Made by a program: the position numbers and the translations under genes. Below are positions 1 through 9,316 of a DNA stretch of 29,674 bases, in pieces (the first letter of the stretch is position 1; each line of letters starts with the position of its first letter). The stretch comes from Acetobacteraceae bacterium. GTDB taxonomy: Bacteria > Pseudomonadota > Alphaproteobacteria > Acetobacterales > Acetobacteraceae. The stretch covers positions 1 through 29,674 of the forward strand of contig PLSZ01000281.1 in the NCBI GenBank assembly GCA_003164305.1. Direction: 5' to 3'. The notes beneath the pieces are model-generated. The model had not been told where the DNA came from. It did not search any database and was given only the letters and a program-made list of their open reading frames with translations.

Positions 1-116
1 ATCCTGGGAACCCATCGCGCAACAACGTCCGTGCCCCGGTCAGATTCGCCCCGGCCGCCCATCCGGCGGAGGAAACGCCAGTCCCGACATAACGCCAGCC
101 GTTTCAGAAATTAGAT

Positions 117-926
117 TCACCCACCCCGGAACATGGGACGCCTCTTCTCCATGAAGGCCCGGCGGCCTTCGACGTAATCGGCGCTCGCGAAGCATTCGTT
201 CACCAGCCGCTCACATAACGCCCAGTCGGCCTCGTGCCCTCGAAGCACCTCCGCGACGGTGCGTTTCAGCGTATTCATCGTGTTCGGCGCGTTGTCGGCG
301 ATCGTGGCGCAATACTCGCGCGTGTAATCCTCCAACGCGGCGCCGGAGACCACACGATTGACCAGGCCCATGACCCGCGCTTCATCGGCGGAGAAGTGGC
401 GGGCCGTGAAGAAGATCTCTTTCGTATACGCTGGCCCGACCAGGTCAACCAGCTTCTTCACCCCCGGTGCGCCGTACCCCAGTCCGAGTCGCGCCGCGGG
501 AATGCCGAACTTCGAGTCGTCCGAGGCAACGCGGATGTCGCAGCCGATCGCGATCGCGAGGCCGCCACCGATACAGAATCCGCGGATCATCGCGATCGTG
601 GGCTTACCGCACCCGGCCAGCGCCTTGCTGGCGTGTTCGCTGACGCGATCGTAGTGCGCATTGGCCGACTCGCTGGAACGGGCTTGTTCGAACTGCGAAA
701 TGTCCGCCCCCGAGACGAATGCCTTGTCACCCGCGCCCTTCAGCACGATCACCCGAACCGTCGGATCGCTTTCGAATCGGTTCAGGATCTCGGGGATCGC
801 TTCCCACATGTCCAACGAGACAGCGTTCCGGCGTTCGGGCTTGTTGAACGTCATCCAGCCAATCGGCCCATCGATTTCGGCGAGCATGTGCCGGGAACTC
901 ACGGGAACGGGAATCGCGTTATTCAT
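117..926 (-). CDS. Enoyl-CoA hydratase/isomerase (crotonase) family protein
   Basis: A 269-residue crotonase-fold protein that probably acts on an acyl-CoA thioester. The oxyanion-hole segments are visible as FVSGADIS (about residues 70-77) and CIGGG (118-122), and the C-terminal trimerisation helices are complete. In classical enoyl-CoA hydratase the two catalytic glutamates lie in GGGxE and FGxPE. Here they read GGGLA (A124) and FGIPA (A144), so ordinary hydratase chemistry is doubtful and the true reaction is unknown. I start at 926 because a strong AGGAGG lies just upstream; the longer reading frame only overlaps the 3' end of the ABC ATPase gene. The ATPase stop (929) and this start are 2 nt apart, so the gene is the last member of the transporter operon. 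The family call is firm; the substrate is unknown. Confidence 0.9.
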   Translation of the reverse strand: MNNAIPVPVSSRHMLAEIDGPIGWMTFNKPERRNAVSLDMWEAIPEILNRFESDPTVRVIVLKGAGDKAFVSGADISQFEQARSSESANAHYDRVSEHASKALAGCGKPTIAMIRGFCIGGGLAIAIGCDIRVASDDSKFGIPAARLGLGYGAPGVKKLVDLVGPAYTKEIFFTARHFSADEARVMGLVNRVVSGAALEDYTREYCATIADNAPNTMNTLKRTVAEVLRGHEADWALCERLVNECFASADYVEGRRAFMEKRRPMFRGG

Positions 927-928
927 GA

Positions 929-2014
929 TCAGCCTCCTTCCGGGCCGGGGACGCGAGCGGCGCGCGCCGGGTCGAGTCGCAGCCATACCTGATCGTCCAC
1001 GTCATGGAACGTGAGCGGCTCGGTGGTCACCCTGATCCGTGTGCCGGAGCGCAGTGGCCGAACCAGATACTCCCAGTATTCCCCAAGATAGGCCCGCTCG
1101 ACCACGGTGCCTTCGATCCACCAACCCGAGTCGGGAGCGGCGGGCGATCTCCGTTCAATGACGATCGTCTGCGGCCGTATCGAAAAGCTGGCTTGCTTCG
1201 GCAATGTGCCCGGGTCGGGCGCCAGGCCAGCCGGCAGGGTGAAGCCGTCGAATACGATGCGCTCCCCCTCGATCGTGCCGTCCAGGAAATTCGTCCGTCC
1301 GATGAACCCCGCGACGAAGCGCGTTTTCGGACTATTATATAAGGTGACCGGATCGTCGGTTTGCTCGATGCGGCCGTGGTTCATCACGACGATCCGATCA
1401 GACGTCACCATGGCCTCGGCCTGATCGTGCGTCACGTAGACGGTGGTGATCTGGAACGCGTCGTGGAGGCGGCGGATCTCGCTGCGCATTTCCTCCCGCA
1501 GGCTGGCGTCGAGGTTGGACAACGGCTCGTCCAGCAGCAGCACTTCGGGCTCGATCACGATGGCGCGCGCCAGCGCGACGCGCTGTTGCTGCCCGCCCGA
1601 CAATTCGGCGGGGTAACGGTCTTTCAGGTGCTTCATGCGCACCACATCGAGGATGCGGTCCACCCGCTGCTGGATCTCGGCTTTGCCAAGCTTGCGGAGT
1701 TGCAGGCCGAAGGCCACGTTCTGGCCGACGGTCATGTTCGGCCAGATCGCGTAGCTTTGGAAAATCATCGACATGCCGCGCTTTTCCGGCGCCACCACGT
1801 GAGCCGTCGACGACAACACCACGCCGTTCATTTCGATGGAGCCGGCGGTTGGTTTCATGAACCCGGCGATCATCCGCAGCGTGGTCGTCTTGCCGCAGCC
1901 CGACGGGCCCAGGAGCGAAACGAACTCGCCTTGCCGAAGGGCCAGATCGACATCGATCACGGCCGGTACGGGACCGAAACTCTTGCCCAGACCCTTCAGG
2001 GCCAGCTTGCTCAT
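929..2014 (-). CDS. ABC transporter ATP-binding protein (Fe3+/spermidine-putrescine type)
   Basis: A 361-residue ATPase that powers the adjacent permease at the inner membrane. Visible motifs are Walker A GPSGCGKTT (36-44), the Q-loop near Q86, the signature LSGGQQQR (138-145), Walker B LLLDEP (159-164), the D-loop SNLD and the switch His in THDQ (196). A TOBE-like C-terminal domain follows (about 240-361). This layout is that of the FbpC/PotA/AfuC group of importers. The start at 2014 makes an ATGA overlap with the permease stop, the usual sign of translational coupling. The reading frame upstream of this ATG is just permease sequence in another frame. The substrate cannot be read from the ATPase, and no periplasmic binding protein gene is in the window. 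Confidence 0.93.
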   Translation of the reverse strand: MSKLALKGLGKSFGPVPAVIDVDLALRQGEFVSLLGPSGCGKTTTLRMIAGFMKPTAGSIEMNGVVLSSTAHVVAPEKRGMSMIFQSYAIWPNMTVGQNVAFGLQLRKLGKAEIQQRVDRILDVVRMKHLKDRYPAELSGGQQQRVALARAIVIEPEVLLLDEPLSNLDASLREEMRSEIRRLHDAFQITTVYVTHDQAEAMVTSDRIVVMNHGRIEQTDDPVTLYNSPKTRFVAGFIGRTNFLDGTIEGERIVFDGFTLPAGLAPDPGTLPKQASFSIRPQTIVIERRSPAAPDSGWWIEGTVVERAYLGEYWEYLVRPLRSGTRIRVTTEPLTFHDVDDQVWLRLDPARAARVPGPEGG

Positions 2015-3747
2015 TGTCGTTCTCGCCTCAGCATGAAATCGCGTCCCAGAAGCGCCGAGGCGATGCCGACGATGGCCAGGGTGGCGATCAGCAGCAAAAA
2101 GCCCAGTGCGGCGAGGTGCTCGAAGTTGCCTTCCTCGCTCATGTCCATGAGCATCACCGACATGGTTCGGGTTTTCGGGCCGTAGAGGAACATCGCCGTC
2201 GAGAGTTCCCTTGTCGCGGGGATGAATACCAGCAACCACGCCCCGACGAGTCCGCGTTTCATGAGCGGCGCCATGACCTTCCGGATCGCCAACAATCTGC
2301 CGCCTCCCAGAATCCGGACGGCTTCTTCCATTTCCGGATTGATCGCGCGGATCGCCGCGTCGGCGTTGGCATAGCCGATTGGCAGGAACCTTGTGGCGAA
2401 CGCCAGGATCAGGATGGTGGCCGTGCCATACAACGAGAACGGCGGCGGCGCGTAGGCGGCGTAGAACGCGATCGCCAGCACGATCCCCGGCACGACGAAG
2501 GGCGCCATCGCGACGAAACTCAGGATCCCCGCGTACGGCAACAATCGCCGGCTGACGATATAGGCGATCGAAAGGCCGAGCGTGATCGCGATGAACGCGG
2601 CGGCGGCGGCGTAGGTAAAGCTGTTGATCACCGATTGGCCGGCCGTCTCATGCTGAAACAAGATGTAAGCGAAATTATTGAGCGTCAGGTTGTCCCATCC
2701 GAAGCCGCGCCCCCAGGCCTTCGCCAAAGCGGCCTGCATCAGCACGATGTATGGCAGCAACACCGAGAGCGAGAGCACGAACAAGGAATAGCCCAAAATC
2801 ACGAAGCGCCAGCCGCCAAGATCCATCAGGCGGCGCTCGCCGCCCTTTCCCGTCAGAGCCACGAATCCGCGGCGGCCGACCAGCTTTCGTTGAACAACGA
2901 ACAGCGCGACGGTGATCAGCAACAGCGGCACCGCGTAAGCGGCCGCCACCTCCGCGCGAATCGGCTGGCTGAAAAACTGCAGAAGTTGCGTCGTCACCAC
3001 ATTGAAACGCGCCGGGATCGCGATCAACGCCGGCGAGCCGAACAATGCGATCGCTTCCAGAAAAGTGATGATGGCGCCGCCCAGAATCGCCGGCAACACC
3101 AGCGGCAGGGTGATGCGCAATGTGGTACGGATCACGCCCGCGCCCAGAATATTGGCGGCGTCCTCCATCTCCGATGAGACGACCTCCAACGCCGCCGAGG
3201 TGAAGATGAATATGTATGGGAACGAGTAGATCGCGATGATGAACGTCAATCCCGCGAACGTGTAAATATCGAACAGTCCGTGATCCGCGCCGGTCGCCCC
3301 CATCCAGATCCGGTTGAGCCACCCGGAATTCGGCCCCGCCAGCAGGATCCAGCCGATCGCCCCAAGATAAGGCGGGGTGATGAAGGCGCCGAGAACCAGC
3401 GTCCGAACCAGCCCCTTGGCCGGCATGTTGGTCCGGGCGGTGCCCCATGCGATCGGCACCGCGAAGATCAGGCAGAGGCAGGTCACGCACGCTCCAAGCC
3501 TGATCGAGTTCCACATCGCGACGAGGTAACGCGGCTTCGACCAGGCCGCGGCGTAATTCAGCAAGGTGAAGGCGCCCGTATCCGGGTCCTCGACGCTGGT
3601 CTGCACGAGCCGGAACAGCGGATTGATGACGAGAAACAGCAGCACCGCCGCGAGCACGACCCATAGGATCAACAGCGGATCGAAGGCACGGGCACGCAAA
3701 CTGGCCTGTCCCGTCGCGTTCATGGGTGTTGTGCGTGCGATCATCAT
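2011..3747 (-). CDS. ABC transporter permease, fused two-domain (FbpB/AfuB-like)
   Basis: A 578-residue inner-membrane permease made of two tandem binding-protein-dependent transport domains, the usual form in ferric-iron and thiamine type importers. Many hydrophobic segments are visible, starting with the stretch after FDPLLILW. Each half carries an EAA cytoplasmic loop that docks the ATPase: EMEDAANILGAG in the first half and EMEEAVRILGGG in the second. Two adjacent ATGs (3747 and 3744) are possible starts, and GGGGAG sits about 4 nt before the second, so 3744 may be the real one. The much longer reading frame upstream is antisense to the divergent FAD dehydrogenase and is rejected. It is the first gene of a three-gene operon with the ATPase and a crotonase. 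The substrate is unknown. Confidence 0.92.
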   Translation of the reverse strand: MMIARTTPMNATGQASLRARAFDPLLILWVVLAAVLLFLVINPLFRLVQTSVEDPDTGAFTLLNYAAAWSKPRYLVAMWNSIRLGACVTCLCLIFAVPIAWGTARTNMPAKGLVRTLVLGAFITPPYLGAIGWILLAGPNSGWLNRIWMGATGADHGLFDIYTFAGLTFIIAIYSFPYIFIFTSAALEVVSSEMEDAANILGAGVIRTTLRITLPLVLPAILGGAIITFLEAIALFGSPALIAIPARFNVVTTQLLQFFSQPIRAEVAAAYAVPLLLITVALFVVQRKLVGRRGFVALTGKGGERRLMDLGGWRFVILGYSLFVLSLSVLLPYIVLMQAALAKAWGRGFGWDNLTLNNFAYILFQHETAGQSVINSFTYAAAAAFIAITLGLSIAYIVSRRLLPYAGILSFVAMAPFVVPGIVLAIAFYAAYAPPPFSLYGTATILILAFATRFLPIGYANADAAIRAINPEMEEAVRILGGGRLLAIRKVMAPLMKRGLVGAWLLVFIPATRELSTAMFLYGPKTRTMSVMLMDMSEEGNFEHLAALGFLLLIATLAIVGIASALLGRDFMLRRERQ

Positions 3748-3903
3748 GCTCCCCGCGCGACGTAAAGCAGAGCGGGACTGCCTTGACCAGAGGTTGACGG
3801 ACCCGCGGCCGGACGAGACAACGCTTCGTTCAACCGCGACGGGTGGCGAGGCACATAGGCAATGGATTGGATTCACGCCCGATGGGCTGGCGATGGCGAC
3901 GCG

Positions 3904-3921
3904 GACCGCCGGCCGGCGGTC
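3904..3921. promoter_or_regulatory. 18-bp perfect palindrome in the divergent intergenic region
   Basis: GACCGCCGG followed directly by its reverse complement, then GGCATTTTTG. It lies about 30 bp before the FAD dehydrogenase start, inside the roughly 200-bp gap (3748-3950) between two divergent genes. It could be a repressor operator. The T-run also gives it a terminator-like look, but it has no loop and no gene upstream on the plus strand. I saw no convincing -35/-10 pair in the gap. Confidence 0.35.
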
Positions 3922-3950
3922 GGCATTTTTGTTCTGACACCGGAAAGTCG

Positions 3951-5549
3951 ATGCCACGCCTGACGGAACTCCGGCTGCCGCTCGATCATCCGGCCGAAGC
4001 GCTGCCCGCGGCGATCCGGGCGCGTTTGGGCATCGGCGACGCGGCCCCGCTCGCCTGGTCGGTCGCTCGGCGGGGGTACGACGCACGGCGGAAAGACGAT
4101 ATCCAACTGGTTTATACGATCGACGTGACGACGCCGGACGACATGACCGCGCGCGGGCCGCATGTCGGACCGATCCCGGACACAGTCTACCGCCCGGTGA
4201 CGCGCGCGCCGGCGCGGGTCGCCGTACGGCCGGTCGTGATCGGCACGGGTCCATGCGGGCTGTTCGCGGGGTTGATACTGGCGGAAATGGGATTTCGCCC
4301 AATCATTCTGGAACGTGGACGCATCGTTCGCGAACGCACGCGCGACACCTGGGGGCTATGGCGGCACGGCGTCCTGGTTCCGGAAAGCAACGCGCAGTTT
4401 GGCGAGGGTGGCGCCGGGACGTTCTCGGACGGCAAGCTTTATAGCGGGATCAAGGAGGCGCGCGATCTGGGCCGCAAGGTGCTGACGGAGTTCGTCGCGG
4501 CGGGCGCCCCCGAGGAGATCCTGTGGAACGCGAAACCTCATATCGGCACGTTCCGGCTGGTGACGATCGTCGAGAGTATCCGGGCGAAAATCGAGGCGCT
4601 CGGAGGCGATTATCGATTTGGGAGCAAAGTCACCGGTCTCGATATCGGCATCGGCAAGGATGGCTCCCGCCAGGTTCGCGCGGTGGAGCTTGAGAGCGGA
4701 GAGATCATCGCCACCGATCATGTCGTGCTGGCGATCGGTCATAGCGCGCGCGATACATTTCGCATGCTGCGCGAGCATGACGTGTTCATGGAGCCAAAAC
4801 CGTTTTCGATCGGTGTCCGGATCGAGCATCCGCAATCGATGATCGACCGCGCCCGCTTCGGCCGTTTCGCGGGCCATCCGTTGTTAGGCGCCGCCGACTA
4901 CAAACTTGTCCATCACGCGAAAAACGGGCGTTCCGTTTACAGTTTTTGTATGTGCCCAGGAGGGCGGGTCGTGGCGGCGACGTCGGAAACCGGGCGGGTG
5001 GTGACAAATGGCATGAGCCAATACTCGCGGGCCGAGTTGAACGCGAACGCCGGTATCGTGGTGGGCATCACACCGGACGATTATCCGGGAGGGCCACTGG
5101 CCGGTATTGAATTCCAGCGGCACTGGGAATCGCTGGCGTTTCGCGCCGGCGGAGAAGATTATTCGGCACCGTGCCAGCGCGTTGGCGACTTTCTTGAAGA
5201 CCATGCGTCGTCCTGTCTGGGTGATGTGCTTCCGTCGTACAAACCAGGCGTGAGGATGGGCGATCTCTCGTCGTGTTTGCCCGAGTACGTGATCGATGCG
5301 GTGCGCGAAGCTCTGCCCTGGTTTGGCCGTCGCATTCCCGGATTCGCGATGGCGGACGCCGTCATGACAGGTGTTGAGACCCGCACCTCCTCCCCGCTGC
5401 GCATTACCCGCGGCCGAAATCTTGAAAGCGTGAATACAAAGGGCCTTTACCCCGCCGGGGAAGGAGCCGGTTACGCGGGCGGCATCCTGTCCGCCGGGAT
5501 CGATGGGATCAAGGTCGCGGAAGCCGTGGGACTTTCGCTGGCCGGCTGA
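3951..5549 (+). CDS. FAD-dependent dehydrogenase (COG2509-like)
   Basis: A 532-residue flavoprotein of the uncharacterised FAD-dependent dehydrogenase group. The N-terminal 90 residues precede a dinucleotide-binding beta-alpha-beta fold, VVIGTGPCGLFAGL (about 95-108), ending in the acidic residue of ILERG that contacts the FAD ribose. Further conserved stretches are the FGEGGAGTFSDGKL region, the second nucleotide-binding strand VLAIGHSARDT, and the C-terminal GLYPAGEGAGYAGGI motif that closes the FAD site. The length matches the family. The start at 3951 is chosen because MPRLTEL begins the conserved N-terminus, with a modest GGAAAG upstream. Its last 79 bp overlap the 3' end of the methylase gene on the other strand. 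The physiological substrate is not known for the family. Confidence 0.9.
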   Translation: MPRLTELRLPLDHPAEALPAAIRARLGIGDAAPLAWSVARRGYDARRKDDIQLVYTIDVTTPDDMTARGPHVGPIPDTVYRPVTRAPARVAVRPVVIGTGPCGLFAGLILAEMGFRPIILERGRIVRERTRDTWGLWRHGVLVPESNAQFGEGGAGTFSDGKLYSGIKEARDLGRKVLTEFVAAGAPEEILWNAKPHIGTFRLVTIVESIRAKIEALGGDYRFGSKVTGLDIGIGKDGSRQVRAVELESGEIIATDHVVLAIGHSARDTFRMLREHDVFMEPKPFSIGVRIEHPQSMIDRARFGRFAGHPLLGAADYKLVHHAKNGRSVYSFCMCPGGRVVAATSETGRVVTNGMSQYSRAELNANAGIVVGITPDDYPGGPLAGIEFQRHWESLAFRAGGEDYSAPCQRVGDFLEDHASSCLGDVLPSYKPGVRMGDLSSCLPEYVIDAVREALPWFGRRIPGFAMADAVMTGVETRTSSPLRITRGRNLESVNTKGLYPAGEGAGYAGGILSAGIDGIKVAEAVGLSLAG

Positions 5550-8500
5550 CTGAGTGTATCGACCAAAGGAAGGTCATCGAACGGATCGCGGCGGTGATAG
5601 AAGTGGTCCGCTCCATGATTTCCTATTGAATCGAAATCCGCGAGGCAACGTTCCGGCAGCGACGGATCGGCCGTATGATTGAAGCCGCTGAGAATGTGCT
5701 GATAGTCGTTACGTTCGAGGCCATAGCCATGCGCCACCACGGCATCGATCGCGGCGCGAATGGCGACGCGGTGATCGGTCGTCGTGAGCTTCGGCTTAGA
5801 GGGCCGGCCAGAGCCAAGCTGTTCACGCCACAAGCGCGCGTAGCCGGAATGAGAACACGACAGGCGCAACGCGCCGTGCGCCAGAAACCGGTTGGCCTGT
5901 ATCGAGAGCGCCGGCGCCGGACAACCATTCAACATGAACAGACTGACGCTCGCCGCGATTTTTCGGCGTACGCACCAGTCAAAAGCGAAGGAGTTGAATA
6001 CGCAACAAAGTACCAGCGCCGCGGCATTCGGCCGCGCCCAGGGCGTTTTCTCGCAGGTGCCTTTATGGCCGAAAATGTGCGCGGGTGGAATGATCGCGGC
6101 GATCATCGTTCGTTCATCGGTCGATCGCGAGATCTCCCGGAAGGCGAGGCGGTAATGGCGCGACGCGCGCAACCAGCCGGGCTTGTCCCGCATCGCGTCC
6201 AGGCGGATCGCGTATCGTGCTTCGGATTTCCAGCGATCGGTGTATTGGTGAAACGTCTTACCTTCATGCAAAGGGAAGCCGTCACCAGGCTTAAGTCCGG
6301 CGATTGAGGTAAAGCGATGGGAATCATCGGTCATATGGGCTTCACGACCGAACACGACGTGGCGCGCGCTCATCCAGCTTCGTATGTCAGGACGACCCAC
6401 GAACATATGCTTCGCGACCCTGAAATCGTCCTGCCCGCGCAACTCCAGGAATGTCTCGCACGCGCCACCCGTGGCCGTAATGAAATCGCGATCGTACACC
6501 ATGATGCGATCGCGATCGTTTAACCGCGCGATTGAGTCCATATAGAACGCGCAGCGAAACGCCGCCGTTGCTCCGGTCCTCTGGGCCACGAGCAAGGTAA
6601 ACTTCTGCCGCCCATGAATGTCGAATAAACGCTTGCGATTTTCGAATGTGAAGCAGCATGCGATGCTGGTCTCGCGCAGGAACCGTTGCCTCAAATGCAT
6701 CGTGCCTTCGTTGGCATGGAACGACGACGGGACGACAATTCCGAGCGCGCCGCCCTTGGCCACGCAATCGAGCATCCGCTCGGTGAATGTTTGGAAAAGA
6801 TCGACGGAGCCGGACGACCCGATTCGCGCGAAGAGCCTGTCGCATAATCGTTTCCGCTCGACGAATTGCCGTTTATAGCGCTTGAATCCGTCATTGATGA
6901 CCGGGTCGGCGAGTAGGGTTCGTTCGATCGACTCTCGTTCGCGTTTCGTCGATGCGTCCATGACCCCAGGATCGAATCCCGCGAGAAATTCTTTGGTTTG
7001 GTAGTGGACGACGTCCCAGGGTGGATTGCCCAGAACCACTTGAAACCCACCGTTCCCTTCATCGGGCCGGAACACTTCGGGGAACATGAGGTCCAGCGGC
7101 AACGCTGATGCGCCATGCTCCAACAGGGCAATCTGATGCCGGTGTAGTACGTCCGGCAACGCACCCTGCTCCGCCACGGACCGGGCGAGGCCCATCCATG
7201 CGTCGTTGGCTTCTTGCGTGCCGCTGGCGACCGCGCCTGTCCACGCTCGCGCGAGCGCCCGTAACGGCGCGAGCAATCGATCCAATCTGTCTTTCGCAGC
7301 GTGCTTGACCATGACGTCGGCGATACTCGTACCGATCGAAACCTCGAGTAGCAGCGCTTCGGTCATGGCACGGCCAACAAGGTTTCCGAGTCGTTCGGTC
7401 ACTCCACGCGATAACAACGGATCGAGTTCTTCCCCGCCGATCGGCAAACGTGAAAGATGATGAAAGAACGGTCCCGCGATTGAGTCGCCGACGATCAGCC
7501 GATGATCGAGGAACGTCAGCGGTAGTCCCTCGGCGAATGATTCAAGCCATAGCGACAATTTCGCCAGTTCCACGGCCAACGGGTCGCTGTCCGCGCCGTA
7601 CAGGCAATGAACCGCGACCATCCTGCGGCATATCGCCAAAGCGCGTGCGCGCGAGCGCCCGGTATCGCCTTTATCGCGAGAACGGGTGGGAAGGTACGCC
7701 GCCAATCGCCGTTCCGGGTCGGGCAAATCATCGATCCTCCGCCGAGCCTCGGCGTTGCCGGCCAGATCGCAGCGACGGCATGCTTCGTACAAGGCATCGG
7801 CGAGAAACCGGCACGCCTCCACCAGGAAATGACCGCTCCCCATCGCGGGGTCGAAAACCTTGATTCGAAGAATCGCGGCCGGGTCGCCGGTTTCAACCGG
7901 AGACGTCACGAGCGGTGTCAGGGTCTCATGCACCAAATATCGAACGAATGCGTGGGGCGTGTAGTATGCTCCGCCCGACCGCCGGCCAATGCCCGAGCGC
8001 AAGAAAAACCGGCCGGCGGCGATCTGCTCGACGATACCCTCCCGCGACGACGTCGCGGGCAAGACCGCCTCCACGCGTCCCCGTCTGATCCGCACCATCG
8101 GGATTGTCGCCCGGTCTGGCTCAAGATCCAGAAGCGTTTCGTATATCCGGCCTAGTTCCTCGACATCCAGCGAGCCATAATGCACCCGTTCGCGCTCCCG
8201 TCCGCGTGGCTCGGTCCACAATAAACGGTCCAGCAATAATGCGACCGCGCGCTCCCCCCAATGGAGCGCGTCAAGCGCCTCGGTCGTCGAGGGATCGAAC
8301 AGTCCGCCGCCCAGAGGAGCGATTGAAAGCGCGGAATGTGACAGGCCGTCTCGACAGATTTGAAACAGAATCCGCAGTCCGTCCTCCAGCAGGCGGCCAG
8401 TGTCATGCTGAAAATCGAGATGCCGTCGAACCAACGGCCCAAGCGCGCGGTTCGGGGAGATCGCGCGGCGCCATGTCTCTGAAGCCGCGAAACCAAAGCC

Positions 8501-9316
8501 ACCGCCAGGTTCGGCGGAATTTTCGAGTTTAAGAATAAACAAAACGCGGTAAACGATGGTAAGAGCCTGCCGCCACAGCACCTTGGGAGCCGGGAGGATC
8601 GCGGCGTTGCCAGGTTGTCCGATGACGCATTGCAGGAAATCCTCGATAGCGGCTCTCGCCTGTGAACGAAGGGCTTTCGTGACCCCTGACTGATGCAACC
8701 GCGCGGCGTCGAAAATCTCACTGGATGCCGCGATCCCCGCCGGGGAAGCCAGAGCGCGAACAAGACGATACGATGGCGGAGCGTCCGGTTGAGATGCCCA
8801 GCCGCTTGTTCCAGCTAAAGCCACCACGACCTGGCTATCCGGCCCGGCGGGGTCGCAAAGCAGCAACCTCAGCGCCGTTCCATTTGTTACGATACCCGCG
8901 CTTTCGCCGCGGGCGCGCAATACCCGGGCGGCTCCGCGTACTGGGCTGATGCGCGCCAACGTGCCGCGTTTGTTTGGGGCGTCAAGATCGCTGTCGGATC
9001 CAAAGGACCAGACCCGCAGCAACGCGCCGGACGAGGCGCGCATCGCATGGCCGCCATCTTCCGGTCCTTCGCGAGTCACGATCGCTTCTTCCCGCTGAAC
9101 TTCCTGGTACCCCAAAGCGGCCGCGAGCGGATTGATCACGTGACGAAGCACTCGCACGGGACCGCCGAGCGCGGCGAAATCACGCAATCCCAATCGCATC
9201 GCTGGCCAATGGTCATCGATTTCGTTCAGGCCGCACCGCGATAGCAATGCCGGCAAACCATCGGTCGTGAACCCCGAGGTCAGCAATGGGCCAATGAAAT
9301 CGCAGTCAAAATGCAT
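5471..9316 (-). CDS. Eco57I-type N6-adenine DNA methyltransferase, DrmMI-like
   Basis: A 1281-residue protein predicted to methylate adenine in DNA. Motif X-like GGAYYTP is near residue 447. The SAM-binding motif I, FDPAMGSGHFL, is near 487-497. The catalytic NPPW motif (GNPPWDVV) lies far downstream near 763, so about 270 residues separate them, as in large Eco57I-like and BREX/DISARM methylases. The segment DVEELGRIYETLLDLEP is also typical of this class. Residues about 95-155 resemble the nuclease-like N-terminal domain of these enzymes, but the E-x-K site is replaced by RVWSFGSD. The C-terminus appears natural. The start overlaps the helicase stop by 11 nt with no clear ribosome site, suggesting coupling. 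Its 3' end overlaps the convergent FAD dehydrogenase by 79 bp. DrmMI of class 1 DISARM is my best guess; a stand-alone modification enzyme is the alternative. Confidence 0.85.
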   Translation of the reverse strand: MHFDCDFIGPLLTSGFTTDGLPALLSRCGLNEIDDHWPAMRLGLRDFAALGGPVRVLRHVINPLAAALGYQEVQREEAIVTREGPEDGGHAMRASSGALLRVWSFGSDSDLDAPNKRGTLARISPVRGAARVLRARGESAGIVTNGTALRLLLCDPAGPDSQVVVALAGTSGWASQPDAPPSYRLVRALASPAGIAASSEIFDAARLHQSGVTKALRSQARAAIEDFLQCVIGQPGNAAILPAPKVLWRQALTIVYRVLFILKLENSAEPGGGFGFAASETWRRAISPNRALGPLVRRHLDFQHDTGRLLEDGLRILFQICRDGLSHSALSIAPLGGGLFDPSTTEALDALHWGERAVALLLDRLLWTEPRGRERERVHYGSLDVEELGRIYETLLDLEPDRATIPMVRIRRGRVEAVLPATSSREGIVEQIAAGRFFLRSGIGRRSGGAYYTPHAFVRYLVHETLTPLVTSPVETGDPAAILRIKVFDPAMGSGHFLVEACRFLADALYEACRRCDLAGNAEARRRIDDLPDPERRLAAYLPTRSRDKGDTGRSRARALAICRRMVAVHCLYGADSDPLAVELAKLSLWLESFAEGLPLTFLDHRLIVGDSIAGPFFHHLSRLPIGGEELDPLLSRGVTERLGNLVGRAMTEALLLEVSIGTSIADVMVKHAAKDRLDRLLAPLRALARAWTGAVASGTQEANDAWMGLARSVAEQGALPDVLHRHQIALLEHGASALPLDLMFPEVFRPDEGNGGFQVVLGNPPWDVVHYQTKEFLAGFDPGVMDASTKRERESIERTLLADPVINDGFKRYKRQFVERKRLCDRLFARIGSSGSVDLFQTFTERMLDCVAKGGALGIVVPSSFHANEGTMHLRQRFLRETSIACCFTFENRKRLFDIHGRQKFTLLVAQRTGATAAFRCAFYMDSIARLNDRDRIMVYDRDFITATGGACETFLELRGQDDFRVAKHMFVGRPDIRSWMSARHVVFGREAHMTDDSHRFTSIAGLKPGDGFPLHEGKTFHQYTDRWKSEARYAIRLDAMRDKPGWLRASRHYRLAFREISRSTDERTMIAAIIPPAHIFGHKGTCEKTPWARPNAAALVLCCVFNSFAFDWCVRRKIAASVSLFMLNGCPAPALSIQANRFLAHGALRLSCSHSGYARLWREQLGSGRPSKPKLTTTDHRVAIRAAIDAVVAHGYGLERNDYQHILSGFNHTADPSLPERCLADFDSIGNHGADHFYHRRDPFDDLPLVDTLSQPASESPTASATLIPSIPADRMPPA

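Noticed and set aside
1..116. Short minus-strand frame MSGLAFPPPDGRPGRI after the crotonase stop
   Set aside because: Only 16 codons and no ribosome site or similarity; nothing else is visible in this edge segment.
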